DNA of 64,000 nucleotides from Paenibacillus cymbidii. Its GTDB lineage: Bacteria > Bacillota > Bacilli > Paenibacillales > NBRC-103111. Location of the stretch: contig NZ_SHLX01000003.1 in NCBI RefSeq assembly GCF_004764705.1, forward strand, positions 124,001-188,000, read 5' to 3'. The notes beneath the pieces were generated by a model. It saw nothing but the letters and a program-made list of their open reading frames with translations, did not search any database and was not told the DNA's origin. The translations under genes were made by a program, and so were the position numbers. Positions 49,829 to 59,745 of this stretch are shown here, one piece after another (the stretch's first letter is position 1; every line of letters starts with the position of its first letter).

Positions 49829-52800
49829 GTGAAACATTGGAATGAAATTTACCTTTTTAAACAGAAATTTGCTATTTTGATTCTCGCCACCTTGCTCGCC
49901 TTTGGAAACATCGCTCTTGTGCTGCTTGCAAGCAAAGCGAGCGCGGATGACAGCGGGTTATTGGCGGAGTTGCGCATCAATCGCACTACAGCCGAGGGGG
50001 GACAACTGCTCCCGTTCGACCCGTCCGAACCGGCGGCGACCGACTATAGCATGAGCGTTCCGTCAGGAACGACGCAAGTCACGCTGACGGCCGAGACGGC
50101 TAATCCGACAGAAACGATCGTTGTGCGCTATAACAACGGCACTTATCCGTCCGTACTGACCGCCGGCCATTTGGAGCAAACGCTCAGCTTGGCGCCCACG
50201 GCCATTCGGCTTTTCATCGACGTTTACAACAGCGCCGGTACTGTCCAACTGAATCGATATACGGTTCGGCTCACGTTCGACATGGCGGGAGACGGTACGA
50301 CAGGCAACCCCTATCAAATACATACGGCCCAGCAGCTTTCGTTGATCGGCCAATCGCCATACTCGCTTTCCAGCGCGTACAAGCTGATGAACCACATCAG
50401 CCTGAGCAATTTTATCACGGATGACGACAGCATAAGAGGCTGGAATCCGATTGGCGGGGAAGACGATTTCACCGGCAGCTTCGACGGCAGCGGCAAAACG
50501 ATCAGCGGCTTGTGGAGCAACCGTGTCGCGCAACAGCAAGTCGGACTGTTCGGCTCGCTCGGCGCCGGCGCCAGCATCAGCAAGCTGGAGCTGTCGGCCG
50601 ATGCGGATAAAGGCGGCATCGTCGGGGGCAATTACGCCGGCATGCTGGCCGGCAGGTCGGCAAGCGGCGGCCAACTGTCCGACATATCGGTCCAAGCGGC
50701 CGTATACGCAGGCGGCCCCACAGGGTACGCGGGCGGCATCGTCGGCTATAACGGCGCGGCGATCAGCCGCTCCTCGGTGACGGGCACCGTATACGGCATC
50801 TACGTCGTGGGCGGCCTGGCCGGCGAGTTGGTTGGCGGCGCCTCGCTTGATTCGAGCTTCTCGCAAGCGACGGTTTATTCGCTCGGCAGCGGAGCGAACG
50901 GAACCGGCGGCGCCGTCGGATACGTCATGGACGGCAGGATCAGCGATACGTTCGCAACCGGCAACGTGAGCACGGCGTACGGCCATGCCGGCGGACTCGT
51001 CGGTTACGCGAGCGCAGCCACCACGATCGAGCAATCCTATGCGGCTGCGGTGGTGTCGATTGATCCGGGGGGCGCAGGTTCGCATGGCGGTTTGATCGGC
51101 CAAAAAGCGGATTCCGGAGTGACAGTGACGGGTTCCTATTGGGATATGACCGCATCCGGACAACCGGGCAGCGCCGGCGATAGCGAAACGGGCAAAAATA
51201 CGGATGAGATGCAAACTCGGGAAACTTACGCCGGCTGGGACTGGGCCGCCACGTGGCTGCAGCAGCCGGGACACTATCCGCATCTGCAGTGGACCGCGCC
51301 GGGCAGCCGGCCAACCGGGTTGACATTGACAGGGGCGGATCATATAGCGGAAAACGTGCCGATCGGAACGACCGTCGGCATGCTGGATGCGATTGATCCC
51401 GACTTGGGGGATGCGCTGACATACAGCTTCGTCTCCGCAAACATCGACTCCGGCCTGAATGCGTCGGTTGACGACGACAATGCAAGCTTCGTCATCGACG
51501 GCGAAGCGCTGAAAACGAACGCCGCCGTCGACTATGAAACGAAGAACGTCTATCACGTGCTGATCGCAGTCACGGACTCGACGTATCGTATGTTCTGGAT
51601 GCCGTTCACCATCAACGTGCAAGACATGGGGGGGGTAACGCTTTCCGCCAACACCGTGGAGGAAAACGCGCCGGCCGGTACGGCCATCGGCACGGTAACC
51701 ATCGTCGATCCGGATTCGTACGATTCCAGCTCGCTTGCACTGGTCACGGGAGTCGGCGACAACGATAACGCCAACTTCGAGATGGACGGCAATATTTTGC
51801 GGACAAAGGCCAGCTTCGACTACGAAACGAAAAACAGTTACCACATTCGCATCGGCATTACGGATTCCGTTTATCAAACCGTGTATGCCGCATATCCGTT
51901 CAGCGTGTTCGTGACAAATGTCAATGATGTACCGATTGTGGATTTTAACCTGTCGTACGTGCTCAAGGAAAAAACTTCTCCAGGTACAGAGATCGGCAAC
52001 TTTAGCACAATCATTGTCGAGCAAGGCGATCAGTACGTTTATAGTCTGGTCGGCGGAAGCGGCGATACCGATAACGGCAGCTTCTCGATCGATGGCAACA
52101 AGCTGAAATCGGCCGCAATGTTCGACTACGAAACGAAATCGACTTATCAGATTCGGGTCAGCGTTACCGATGGTGTCTATTCGCTGCAGAAGCCGTTTAC
52201 GATCCTTGTGGAGAATGTAGAGGAAGACGATTCACCGCCGCCGCCTGGCACGAATCCGCCACCGGGACCACTGCCCGGCCCGAGCCTGACGCCAACACCA
52301 ACACCAACGCCGAGTCCGACACCGGAGGCCAAGCCGCTGGCAGTCGTTTCAATCAACGGCGACACGGACGAGCAGTTGGCGACAGTGGATGTTCGTGAGG
52401 ATGGCGGCCGCAAGACGATTGCGGTGACGCTCGACCCGGACAAAATCGCCGCACGTCTGACCGCGGCAGGAGACAGCCCGGAGATTACGATTCCGGTATC
52501 CGCCGAAGCGGATGAAGTGATCGGAGCGATCAACGGGCAAACGGCCAAGCTGCTGGCGGAAAAACAAGCGACGTTAGTCGTTGAAACGGACGCGGCCAGC
52601 TATAAGCTGCCGGTCGGCCAGCTCGGTTTGGGCGATCTGCTGAAGCAGTGGGGCGCTTCCGTCGACCTTGCGGATGTTGTCGTACAGGTGCAAATCGGCG
52701 ACAGTACGGAAAAGCAAGCGGCGTTGTTGAAGCAGGCTGCGGGCGATCAGACGTTTACCCCGGTCGTCGGACCGGTCAATTTTACCGTCACGGTCAGCTA

Positions 52801-53602
52801 TAAAGGCAAATCAACGGAGATCAAGCTGTTCCCCGCTTATGTGGAGCGGGAAATCAAGCTTCCGGACGATGTCGATCCGGCTCAAGTAACGACAGCCATC
52901 GTGCTGCATGACGACGGCACCGTCACACCGGTACCGACTGTCGTCGAGCTCCGCAACGGCCGCTATTACGCCCGCGTCAGCAGCTTGACGAACAGCGCAT
53001 ATGCCGTAATCGGGTACTCGCATTCTTTTGCGGATATGAAAGGGCACTGGGCACAGTCGCAAGTGAGCGACATGGCGTCGCGCCTCATTGTCGACGGCGT
53101 CTCCGATACGGCGTTCGAACCGGAGCGCCCGATTACCCGCGCCGAGTTTGCCGCGATTCTGGTGCGTGCGCTGGGACTTCCGGCTGACGGCGGCAAACCG
53201 CCTTTCGCCGACGTTCCCGCGGGCGCCTGGTACGCCGGCGCGGCAGCCTCCGCTGCGGCATACGGCTTGATTGGCGGCTACGAAGACGGGACGTTCCGAC
53301 CCGATCAGCCGATCAGCCGGCAGGAAGCGTTCACCATGCTGGGGGCGGCGCTGAAGCTGGCCGGCCAGCAAACGGATGGCGGCAACGCCGACAAGACGCT
53401 GGCTGCCTTCGCGGACCGCGCGTCGGTTGCCGATTGGGCGCTCGCCGGTACGGCAGCGCTTGTGAACGCCGGCATTATCGACGGCAGGGCGTCAGGGCTT
53501 GCACCGTTGGCGTCGATCTCCCGCGCCGAAGCGGCAGTCGCCATTCAACGTCTGCTGATCCGGACGGACTTGATCGACGCGCCAACGCCAGCGAGCAAGT
53601 AA
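49829..53602 (+). CDS. Large S-layer-homology surface protein with GLUG and cadherin-like repeats
   Basis: A 1257-residue exported protein from GTG 49829 (AAAGGA upstream). Order: signal peptide 1-40 (FAILILATLLAFGNIALVLL); a beta-sandwich about 43-155 ending YTVRLTF; a GLUG-type region about 160-480 with repeated GGIVGYN/GGLVGYA motifs that should form a beta-solenoid; three cadherin-like domains (about 500-800; AENVPIGTTVGMLDAIDPD and two relatives); a Pro/Thr linker of about 30 residues; a beta domain; then three SLH domains at about 1067, 1126 and 1194. SLH domains bind pyruvylated secondary wall polymer, so the protein is non-covalently attached to the cell wall. Substrate binding or adhesion is likely; no enzyme motif seen. 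Confidence 0.9.
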   Translation: MKHWNEIYLFKQKFAILILATLLAFGNIALVLLASKASADDSGLLAELRINRTTAEGGQLLPFDPSEPAATDYSMSVPSGTTQVTLTAETANPTETIVVRYNNGTYPSVLTAGHLEQTLSLAPTAIRLFIDVYNSAGTVQLNRYTVRLTFDMAGDGTTGNPYQIHTAQQLSLIGQSPYSLSSAYKLMNHISLSNFITDDDSIRGWNPIGGEDDFTGSFDGSGKTISGLWSNRVAQQQVGLFGSLGAGASISKLELSADADKGGIVGGNYAGMLAGRSASGGQLSDISVQAAVYAGGPTGYAGGIVGYNGAAISRSSVTGTVYGIYVVGGLAGELVGGASLDSSFSQATVYSLGSGANGTGGAVGYVMDGRISDTFATGNVSTAYGHAGGLVGYASAATTIEQSYAAAVVSIDPGGAGSHGGLIGQKADSGVTVTGSYWDMTASGQPGSAGDSETGKNTDEMQTRETYAGWDWAATWLQQPGHYPHLQWTAPGSRPTGLTLTGADHIAENVPIGTTVGMLDAIDPDLGDALTYSFVSANIDSGLNASVDDDNASFVIDGEALKTNAAVDYETKNVYHVLIAVTDSTYRMFWMPFTINVQDMGGVTLSANTVEENAPAGTAIGTVTIVDPDSYDSSSLALVTGVGDNDNANFEMDGNILRTKASFDYETKNSYHIRIGITDSVYQTVYAAYPFSVFVTNVNDVPIVDFNLSYVLKEKTSPGTEIGNFSTIIVEQGDQYVYSLVGGSGDTDNGSFSIDGNKLKSAAMFDYETKSTYQIRVSVTDGVYSLQKPFTILVENVEEDDSPPPPGTNPPPGPLPGPSLTPTPTPTPSPTPEAKPLAVVSINGDTDEQLATVDVREDGGRKTIAVTLDPDKIAARLTAAGDSPEITIPVSAEADEVIGAINGQTAKLLAEKQATLVVETDAASYKLPVGQLGLGDLLKQWGASVDLADVVVQVQIGDSTEKQAALLKQAAGDQTFTPVVGPVNFTVTVSYKGKSTEIKLFPAYVEREIKLPDDVDPAQVTTAIVLHDDGTVTPVPTVVELRNGRYYARVSSLTNSAYAVIGYSHSFADMKGHWAQSQVSDMASRLIVDGVSDTAFEPERPITRAEFAAILVRALGLPADGGKPPFADVPAGAWYAGAAASAAAYGLIGGYEDGTFRPDQPISRQEAFTMLGAALKLAGQQTDGGNADKTLAAFADRASVADWALAGTAALVNAGIIDGRASGLAPLASISRAEAAVAIQRLLIRTDLIDAPTPASK

Positions 53603-53612
53603 GCAGGCACAT

Positions 53613-53647
53613 AAGCGGTCTCCCGATGCGAGGGAGGCCGCTTTTTG
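53613..53647 (+). terminator. Terminator after the SLH gene
   Basis: AAGCGGTCTCCC pairs with GGGAGGCCGCTT around GATGCGA, followed by TTTTT. Confidence 0.88.
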
Positions 53648-53785
53648 CCGGTGGCGCCAAATGGCTGACGTGTTCACCGTTTCGTAATGACGCGCCGCGC
53701 TGTGCTGTGGTACGATAAGGATATCGGTTTATCGGGCAAGCTCATGATCGATTTTCTGCCCATATCAAGTCAGGAGGCCTCATCC

Positions 53786-54922
53786 ATGCAAGCAATCGAC
53801 CGTATCCTTACCAAGGCGCTCGCCGGCAGGCGGATCAATATCGAGGAATGCGTCACGCTGTTCGAATCGGACCAGATCGAGAAGATGGGCGATACCGCCA
53901 ACCGGATCATGGAAAAGTGGCACCCCGAGCCGATCACAACGTTCGTCATCGGCCGCAACATCAACTATACGAACATTTGCGACGTCTATTGCCGCTTCTG
54001 CGCGTTTTATCGCAAGCCGGGCTCGTCCGAAGGCTACGTGCTGCCGGACGAAGTCATTTTTCAGAAAATCCAGGAAACGCTGAACGTCGGCGGCACGGAA
54101 ATTTTGATGCAGGGCGGGACGAACCCCGATCTGCCGTTTACGTATTACACGAACCTGCTGCGCGAAATCAAGAAACGATTCGACATTACCATGCACTCGT
54201 TTTCTCCGGCGGAAATTATGAAGATGAAAGAAGTATCGAACGGACTGTCTCTGGAGGAAGTCGTCCGCCAACTGCACGAGGCCGGGCTTGACTCGCTGCC
54301 TGGCGGCGGGGCGGAAATTCTCGACGACCGCACGCGCCGCCGCATCAGCCGGCTCAAAGGCTCGTGGCGCGACTGGATGGACGTCATGCAGACGGCGCAT
54401 CGCATCGGCATGCACACGACCGGCACGATGGTCATCGGCTTCGGCGAATCGCTGGAGGAGCGGGCGCTGCACCTGCTGCGCATTCGCGACGCCCAGGACG
54501 ACGTGCTGGAGAAGAAGCTGTCGACGCCGGGATTCCTGGCGTTCATTCCGTGGACGTTCCAACCGGACAACACGAACCTCAAAGGGGAAAAAACGTCGCC
54601 CGAAGAGTATTTGAAGACGCTCGCCATCAGCCGAATCATGCTCGACAACATTCCTAACTTCCAATCGTCGTGGGTGACGATGGGGCCGGAAATCGGCAAA
54701 CTGACGCTGCGTTATGGCTGCAACGATTTTGGCAGCACGATGATCGAGGAGAACGTCGTGTCGGCGGCGGGAACGACGCACAAGGTGAACATTTCGTCGA
54801 CGCTGCGCCTCATCCGCGAGGCAGGGAAGATTCCGGCACAGCGCAACACGAAGTACGAAACGCTGCGCGTGTTCGACGACGAGAACGCAGTGGTGGAGAA
54901 CGATTTTGTGATGCAAAATTAG
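53786..54922 (+). CDS. mqnC: Dehypoxanthine futalosine cyclase (radical SAM, menaquinone futalosine pathway)
   Basis: A 378-residue radical SAM enzyme. ATG 53786 has AGGAGG eight bases upstream. The cluster motif is NICDVYCRFCAFYR with C65, C69 and C72 (CX3CX2C). GGTEILMQGGTNPDLPFTYYTNLL, MHSFSPAEI, LDSLPGGGAEIL and TTGTMVIGFGE are MqnC-type segments, distinguishing it from MqnE and the CofG/H enzymes. It cyclises dehypoxanthine futalosine on the way to menaquinone, so the strain likely uses the futalosine route instead of MenFDHCEB. Other mqn genes are not in the window. A MITE-like element begins three bases after its stop. Confidence 0.94.
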   Translation: MQAIDRILTKALAGRRINIEECVTLFESDQIEKMGDTANRIMEKWHPEPITTFVIGRNINYTNICDVYCRFCAFYRKPGSSEGYVLPDEVIFQKIQETLNVGGTEILMQGGTNPDLPFTYYTNLLREIKKRFDITMHSFSPAEIMKMKEVSNGLSLEEVVRQLHEAGLDSLPGGGAEILDDRTRRRISRLKGSWRDWMDVMQTAHRIGMHTTGTMVIGFGESLEERALHLLRIRDAQDDVLEKKLSTPGFLAFIPWTFQPDNTNLKGEKTSPEEYLKTLAISRIMLDNIPNFQSSWVTMGPEIGKLTLRYGCNDFGSTMIEENVVSAAGTTHKVNISSTLRLIREAGKIPAQRNTKYETLRVFDDENAVVENDFVMQN

Positions 54923-54925
54923 GGT

Positions 54926-55078
54926 GTGTCTGAATACTCTGAGGGGAGCAGATTTTGCCGAATTTTCGTTTCATGCAAGGAAGTTTTGCGCAGGCTTACC
55001 GGGGGTAAGTCAAGCGGAACTGACGCAGCAGGGGGCGAAAAGGCGGTGAAAGATGACCTCGAGTGAGTTTTCAGACAC
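54926..55078. mobile_element. MITE-like 153-bp element with terminal inverted repeats
   Basis: The left end GTGTCTGAATACTC (54926-54939) and the right end GAGTTTTCAGACAC (55065-55078) are inverted repeats matching at 13 of 14 positions. The inside has no open frame and holds a small hairpin (CTTACCGGGGGTAAG). The end sequence GTGTCTGAAAACTC resembles the ends of several IS elements of Firmicutes. No clear target duplication was found. No transposase for it lies in this window. Confidence 0.6.
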
Positions 55079-55131
55079 GCCATAGTCGGTCGGATGGTGG
55101 CGCCATCAGGAGCGGAAGCGAGGAGCACAAA

Positions 55132-55644
55132 ATGGCCGAAACGAAGCCATTGTTCGAGCCGGAAGCTTACGAAGAGCGGCTGGACCGGTTCGTGGACGAA
55201 TACCGGAAGATGATCGTCGCCAGGCTGGACGAACAATACACGCACAGCGCCTCGCGCGCGGACAAAATCGCCGACAAAGTGGCGACGTTCGGCGGGAGCT
55301 GGAAGTTTATCATTTTGTTCGGTTGTTTTCTGGCCGCGTGGATGATCGTCAACGTGCTCGCCTTGACGAGGGTCATTCATTTTGATGAGCCGCCGTTTAT
55401 TTTGCTGAATTTGATTTTGTCGTTTATTGCCGCCTTCCAGGCGCCGCTTATTCTGATGAGCCAGAACCGGCAAGCGCAGCGGGACAAAAACGAGGCGTTG
55501 ATCGATTTTTCGATCAATTTCAAGGCGGAGCGGGAAGTGGACGATATTCAAGGCCATCTGCACCGGCTGGAAGACAACTTTGCTTCATTCCGCGACGAAA
55601 TGCGCAACGAGCTGGCGGCGATCAAAACGCTGCTGACGAAGTGA
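55132..55644 (+). CDS. DUF1003 domain membrane protein
   Basis: A 170-residue protein from ATG 55132 with GAGGAG upstream. Residues 40-115 are the DUF1003 core: ADKIADKVATFGGSWKFIILFG, two membrane helices (CFLAAWMIVNVLAL and PPFILLNLILSFIAAFQAPLILM) and SQNRQAQRDKNEALIDFSINFKAE. The end is a predicted coiled coil (VDDIQGHLHRLEDNFASFRDEM...). The role is unknown; some relatives are linked to stress or Mg2+ transport genes. Its upstream region is the MITE-like element, so its promoter may lie within or have been altered by that insertion. Confidence 0.9.
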   Translation: MAETKPLFEPEAYEERLDRFVDEYRKMIVARLDEQYTHSASRADKIADKVATFGGSWKFIILFGCFLAAWMIVNVLALTRVIHFDEPPFILLNLILSFIAAFQAPLILMSQNRQAQRDKNEALIDFSINFKAEREVDDIQGHLHRLEDNFASFRDEMRNELAAIKTLLTK

Positions 55645-55692
55645 AGCCGGAGCCGGCCGTGCGGCCGGTCTGCGGCAACGGTGCATGTACAA

Positions 55693-55882
55693 AATAGGCC
55701 ATAAAAAATGGCCTATTCGCGTCTTTTTGGGCGACTCATCGAAAATAGCCAGTGAAAACACTGGCTATTATGGCCGAATCGTCCCCCAATCGAACATTTC
55801 AACGAAATAGCCAGCGATTTCGCTGGCTATTTCGTTGCTACCGGGCATTTTTCGCGGAATAGCCAATAAAACATGGCCTATT
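55693..55882. repeat. Palindrome-array element, four-unit copy (E)
   Basis: Centres at 55705, 55756.5, 55818.5 and 55870, intervals 51.5, 62 and 51.5. Unit 3 (55801-55836) is a perfect 16-base-arm palindrome, AACGAAATAGCCAGCG with its complement, where both arms carry the change from AGTG/CACT to AGCG/CGCT. It fills most of the 260-base gap between DUF1003 and the leftward glycosidase. Confidence 0.9.
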
Positions 55883-55904
55883 TCGAACTTACCTATTCTC
55901 AGGC

Positions 55905-58085
55905 CTACTTCGCCTCCCGCCGCACAACAAAACCAACCAACCCGCCGGCCATATCGTCCGCCGTCACGTGCAGCACAATCGGCTCGCCCGGCGGCGCGGC
56001 GATCGTTTCCGCATGCCGCATCCGGCCGTCTTTCGCGAGCCGGTACACCTCAATCGCGGCGCCAGAGCCGCCGGCCGCGGCAAGCTCAAGCACGCCTGCG
56101 GCGAACGGCACGCACGCCAGCTCGCGCGAGTCGGCGCAGCCGCGCCCGTCCTGCGCGATCAGCGCCCACTCGCCGCTGAAGCTCACGCCCGGCGCCGCGG
56201 AATAAGCGCGCGGCTCCTGCACGCCGCGCAGCGTCAGCGCCGTGACGGCGTCGCCGCCGGCCAGCCGCTCGATGCGGCCCCACGAGCGGGCGACGGGCTC
56301 GCGGCTTGTGACGCCGGGATCGGCGTCCAGCCAGAGCGGCCGCCAGCCGGTAGTGCGGCGGAACCAGCGCTCCAGCGCTTGCCAGCGGCCGAGCTGCACC
56401 GGCGAAAGCGCGATGCCGTCCGAGTCGTAAGCGCCCAGCGTCAGGCCGCATGCGCCGACGACGGCGGTGTCGAGCCAGATCGAATCGACGGCGTCCGTAT
56501 AATAGCCCGTGGACGTATTGAGCGCCATGCCGCGGCGGGCGGCCAGCGACGCCCACATGCAGCGCTGGTTGTGGCCGATGCGCTCGTTGTCCGCGTCGTC
56601 GCCGGCATCGCCGAGATCGTCGATGTTGATCATGTCGTACAGCCCGTGCAGCAGCGGATGGACGCCGTAGTAAATGAGCGTGATGCCGGGTTTCGCCGCG
56701 CGGGCGGCGTCGCCGACGATGCGCAGCAGCTCGGCGCACAGCCGTTCGCCGCGCAGCGACGGGTCGCGCGGCGCGCCGGCGTCCGGGCCGGGCAGGCCGT
56801 AGCCGAAGTCGAGCTTCAGCGCGACCGGGTCGTACGTGCGGACGATCCGTTCCGTCCGTTCGGTCAAATAGCGGCGCGTTCGTTCCGAGCTGGGGTCCAG
56901 GCAATAATGGTAGCCGCCGCCCGCCAGCGGATCGCCGTTCCACGAATATTGCCGCGGCTTGCCGTCCGCGCCGCAAATCAGATCGTCGTCGCCAAGCCCC
57001 GCTTCCTCCGGCTTGTCAATCCAGCCGATCGATTGCCACAGCGCAAGGCCGTAGCCTTTCCCCTTTAAGTAAGCCAGCGATTCGTCGAACCCCGGGAACC
57101 GCTCGAGATTCGGCCGGCCCGAACCCATCGACGATTCCCAGGGATCGTCGATGACGACGAGCTGCGCCGGCAGCGATGCGGCGACCCGGTCGGCATATTC
57201 GCGCAAGTCGAAACGTCCGATACGGAAATCGCCCCACGTGCACAAAAACGAGCGCTGGTGCCCGGCATCTTTGGGTTCGCTGGCCGGGAAGGTGGCATAC
57301 AGCCGGTCGTAGGCGTCATAAGCCGACGCTCCCCACGCCAGCCGCAGCGGTTCGTCCCAGCGGCGTCGATGCCGATCGGCCGGCTGCCACAAATCTTCCC
57401 GGTAGGCGTAAGTCAGACACGTCGTCGACCCTTGCACCTGCAGCGACAACGCCGCACCTTGGATCGCGCCGGGGCCTACGGCAAGCCAGCCGGCTTTGCC
57501 GCCGAGCGCCGCCGCGTACACCGGACGCGGGAACGCCGCCGCGTACAACGAGCCGGTGGCGCTGCCGAAGCTGCCCAGCGGGAGCGTAGCGTTGCCAAGC
57601 TCCCACACCCGCATCACGCTGCGCGTCACGCCCGCTCCCGCGCACGGCACGCACAGCAGCTCCGAGCGCCAAGCCGGCCAGAACGGCCGATCGGTGCGCG
57701 GCGCCCGGCTGCGTTCGACGTCGTCCATGACGCGTGCGCCGAAGTACAGCGCCACGATGCCGCATGCCAAAGACCATTCCGTCTCGAGGTCGGCGATCCG
57801 CAGCCCCCAAGCCTCCGTCGCCACTCGCATGTGCCCGCTGCCGAAGCGGCCGAACGCCAGCCGCAGCGTATAGGTGTTGTCCGCCGTTTGTACGGCTTCT
57901 TCGACCGTGCCCTGCACATATTCGTTGCCGCCTTCCGTATGCAGCTCGAACGACGGCAACAAGCCTCCTTGCCAAATGACGGCCGATGTCCGGCTGCCTT
58001 TGACGATCGCCCGATCGCTTCGCAATTCCCATTCCAATGTCCATGCATCCGCATTATGGGCACTGATCAACCATTCATTTGCCAT
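55905..58085 (-). CDS. Alpha-galactosidase-like glycoside hydrolase (GH36/GH31-type TIM barrel)
   Basis: A 726-residue cytoplasmic glycosidase. The N-terminal 270 residues are a beta-sandwich domain with little sequence signature. The TIM barrel follows: FLCTWGDFRIGRFDLREYADR, QLVVIDDPWESSMGSGRPNLERFPGF, LKGKGYGLALWQS, and the nucleophile strand VALKLDFGYGLPGPD with a probable catalytic Asp in KLDFGY. GMALNTSTGYYTDAVDSI may carry the acid/base region. The pattern (W...D, RFPxF, GLALW, KxDF) belongs to the GH-D/GH31 alpha-galactosidase and alpha-glucosidase group; family assignment between GH36 and GH31 is uncertain. It stands alone, leftward, divergent from ytxC. Confidence 0.7.
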   Translation of the reverse strand: MANEWLISAHNADAWTLEWELRSDRAIVKGSRTSAVIWQGGLLPSFELHTEGGNEYVQGTVEEAVQTADNTYTLRLAFGRFGSGHMRVATEAWGLRIADLETEWSLACGIVALYFGARVMDDVERSRAPRTDRPFWPAWRSELLCVPCAGAGVTRSVMRVWELGNATLPLGSFGSATGSLYAAAFPRPVYAAALGGKAGWLAVGPGAIQGAALSLQVQGSTTCLTYAYREDLWQPADRHRRRWDEPLRLAWGASAYDAYDRLYATFPASEPKDAGHQRSFLCTWGDFRIGRFDLREYADRVAASLPAQLVVIDDPWESSMGSGRPNLERFPGFDESLAYLKGKGYGLALWQSIGWIDKPEEAGLGDDDLICGADGKPRQYSWNGDPLAGGGYHYCLDPSSERTRRYLTERTERIVRTYDPVALKLDFGYGLPGPDAGAPRDPSLRGERLCAELLRIVGDAARAAKPGITLIYYGVHPLLHGLYDMINIDDLGDAGDDADNERIGHNQRCMWASLAARRGMALNTSTGYYTDAVDSIWLDTAVVGACGLTLGAYDSDGIALSPVQLGRWQALERWFRRTTGWRPLWLDADPGVTSREPVARSWGRIERLAGGDAVTALTLRGVQEPRAYSAAPGVSFSGEWALIAQDGRGCADSRELACVPFAAGVLELAAAGGSGAAIEVYRLAKDGRMRHAETIAAPPGEPIVLHVTADDMAGGLVGFVVRREAK

Positions 58086-58294
58086 AGTCGCATTCTCTCC
58101 CTCTTACGAGATCTTCCTCCATTATAGACAATCGGCACCCCCGTTGTATGCGGCCGGCCTGCTCGATTCGGTATCCAAAATTACGATTTTTTTCGCCGGA
58201 TTCAGCGGCTTCCTTGCCAAATGTTTGATCGTATATCTCCTCTTCGCGAGCCATATACTTGTAAAGAAACTCAGCACGGAGAGGGTGAGGGAGC

Positions 58295-59278
58295 TTGGAC
58301 ACGTTGACCATAACCGTCATGAACCGCAGCGACGGGCCGCGAAACGGATTGTATCGCAAGCTGATTGCGGAGTTCGCTTCGCTGCCCCATTTGTATATGC
58401 AGAAAACCGCTTATCCAACCCACGAACGGATCGAATGCACCAATATCGGCAAAAAAACGTGGACACGCACGGAGCGTTTGAACGTATGCGAAAGCGTGGG
58501 GGCGGCGGTGGCGCAGTTTCTCGTCGAGGAAGAGGAGGAGCGGCTGCTGGCGGAATTGATCGCCGGGCAGTTCGCTTACGAGGACAACGACGCGTCGCAT
58601 GTGCTGGCCTATTGCCGGCAAGTGCTGCAAGGGCATCCGCCGGCCGTTGCCGCCAAACCGCCCAAACGGGAGCGGCCATGGCTCGGAGAAACGGACGATG
58701 CGGCGCAAGCCCGCGAGCTGTCGCACCGGGAGCGGCTGATCGCCAAGGAAGCGAAAGATTTTTTGAAGGCGCACGACTTTCTGAACGTGGACGGGTTGCT
58801 AAAATTTCGGCTTCGCGGCTATAAGGAAGAGCTGAAGGAAACGGTGGAGTACGCCGCGGCGGAATATGCGATGGATAAGCAGTACCAGGAGTTTATTTCG
58901 CTGCTGCAGTACTTCGTTTTTATTCAGGATACGAAGGTGCCGGCGGTGCATCTGATTCATAAAGGCGGCCACGAATTCGACCTGCTCGACGAAACGATGG
59001 CGCCGATCGATACGAGCTCGCTGGACACGACGATGACGGTGGAAGTGCTGGACAAAGATTTCAATTTCGAGGACATGATCGTCAGCACGCTCATCACAGT
59101 TGCGCCGCAGCACATTCACGTGCATACGCGGGAGCCGGAGGTGCAGCTCATTCGCACGATTATGCAAATTTTCGAAGGGCGGGCGAGGCTGTGCACCTTC
59201 TGCCGGCAATGCAAGCCGGCGCTCGGCGACGGCGTTGTGCTGGAAGCGGACACGGGAACGATCGGCAACGGCCTGTAA
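58295..59278 (+). CDS. ytxC: YtxC-like putative sporulation protein
   Basis: A 327-residue protein of the YtxC family, which has no known enzymatic role. TTG 58295 has GAGAGGGTGAGGG before it. It begins DTLTITVMNRSDGP and has FVFIQDTKVPAVHLIHKGGHEF, LDKDFNFEDMIVSTLITVAPQHIHVHT and a C-terminal cysteine-bearing part LCTFCRQCKPALG. In B. subtilis ytxC sits beside thrS, as here, which supports the name. The Cx2CxxC-like end (C-T-F-C-R-Q-C) could bind metal. Expression is probably separate from thrS, since a T-box leader intervenes. Confidence 0.85.
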   Translation: MDTLTITVMNRSDGPRNGLYRKLIAEFASLPHLYMQKTAYPTHERIECTNIGKKTWTRTERLNVCESVGAAVAQFLVEEEEERLLAELIAGQFAYEDNDASHVLAYCRQVLQGHPPAVAAKPPKRERPWLGETDDAAQARELSHRERLIAKEAKDFLKAHDFLNVDGLLKFRLRGYKEELKETVEYAAAEYAMDKQYQEFISLLQYFVFIQDTKVPAVHLIHKGGHEFDLLDETMAPIDTSSLDTTMTVEVLDKDFNFEDMIVSTLITVAPQHIHVHTREPEVQLIRTIMQIFEGRARLCTFCRQCKPALGDGVVLEADTGTIGNGL

Positions 59279-59297
59279 GACGTGAGCGGACCACCAC

Positions 59298-59327
59298 TTG
59301 ACTTGGCGCGGCCAACCTTACTATAAT
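59298..59327 (+). promoter_or_regulatory. SigA promoter of thrS
   Basis: TTGACT (59298-59303) and TATAAT (59322-59327) with an 18-base spacer, just before the first T-box leader. Confidence 0.7.
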
Positions 59328-59344
59328 AGTCGGTATAACACATC

Positions 59345-59640
59345 GCTACGACCGAAGACACGAATCGCAATTCGAACGGCTCAGAGAGAGGGGTCCCGGC
59401 TGCAAGCCCCTTGCGTCACCGATTGCGCATTTACCCCTTCGCGAGCTGCGACGTCGAACGATGCCGGCTTGGGCGCCCAGCAACAGCGCTCGCGGCGATC
59501 CAGTAGGCGACGCCGGTTCATCCCCGATAACGGATGCCTGAGGATGCCGCTCCCGCAAACGATTGCGGCGCGCATCGAACAGAGGGTGGAACCACGAGAC
59601 CAAGCGCGCTCGTCCCTTGCGGACAGCGCGCTTTTTTGTA
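59345..59640 (+). ncRNA. T-box leader, threonine-specific, for thrS
   Basis: The T-box sequence AGGGTGGAACCACG lies at 59583-59596, followed by a terminator (AAGCGCGCT...AGCGCGCTTTTTT, 59602-59637). The stem I part has the AGAGAG element near 59382 and the specifier context ATTTACCCCTTCG, where ACC (59433-59435) is a threonine codon. Uncharged tRNA-Thr should switch it to antitermination. The 467-base gap between ytxC and thrS holds only promoter and leader. Confidence 0.93.
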
Positions 59641-59745
59641 TTGGGGCCCCCGCAAAGTACCTGAGTACGCTTCGATGCGATGGCCTCACTTTGTGGGGTT
59701 GTTTTGCGTCCACATTACATGTAAAAGAAGGAGTTTTGACCCGCC

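Noticed and set aside
55968-57068. A 366-codon open frame antisense to the glycosidase
   Set aside because: Arg/Ala-rich translation typical of the non-coding strand; no start signal and no motif.
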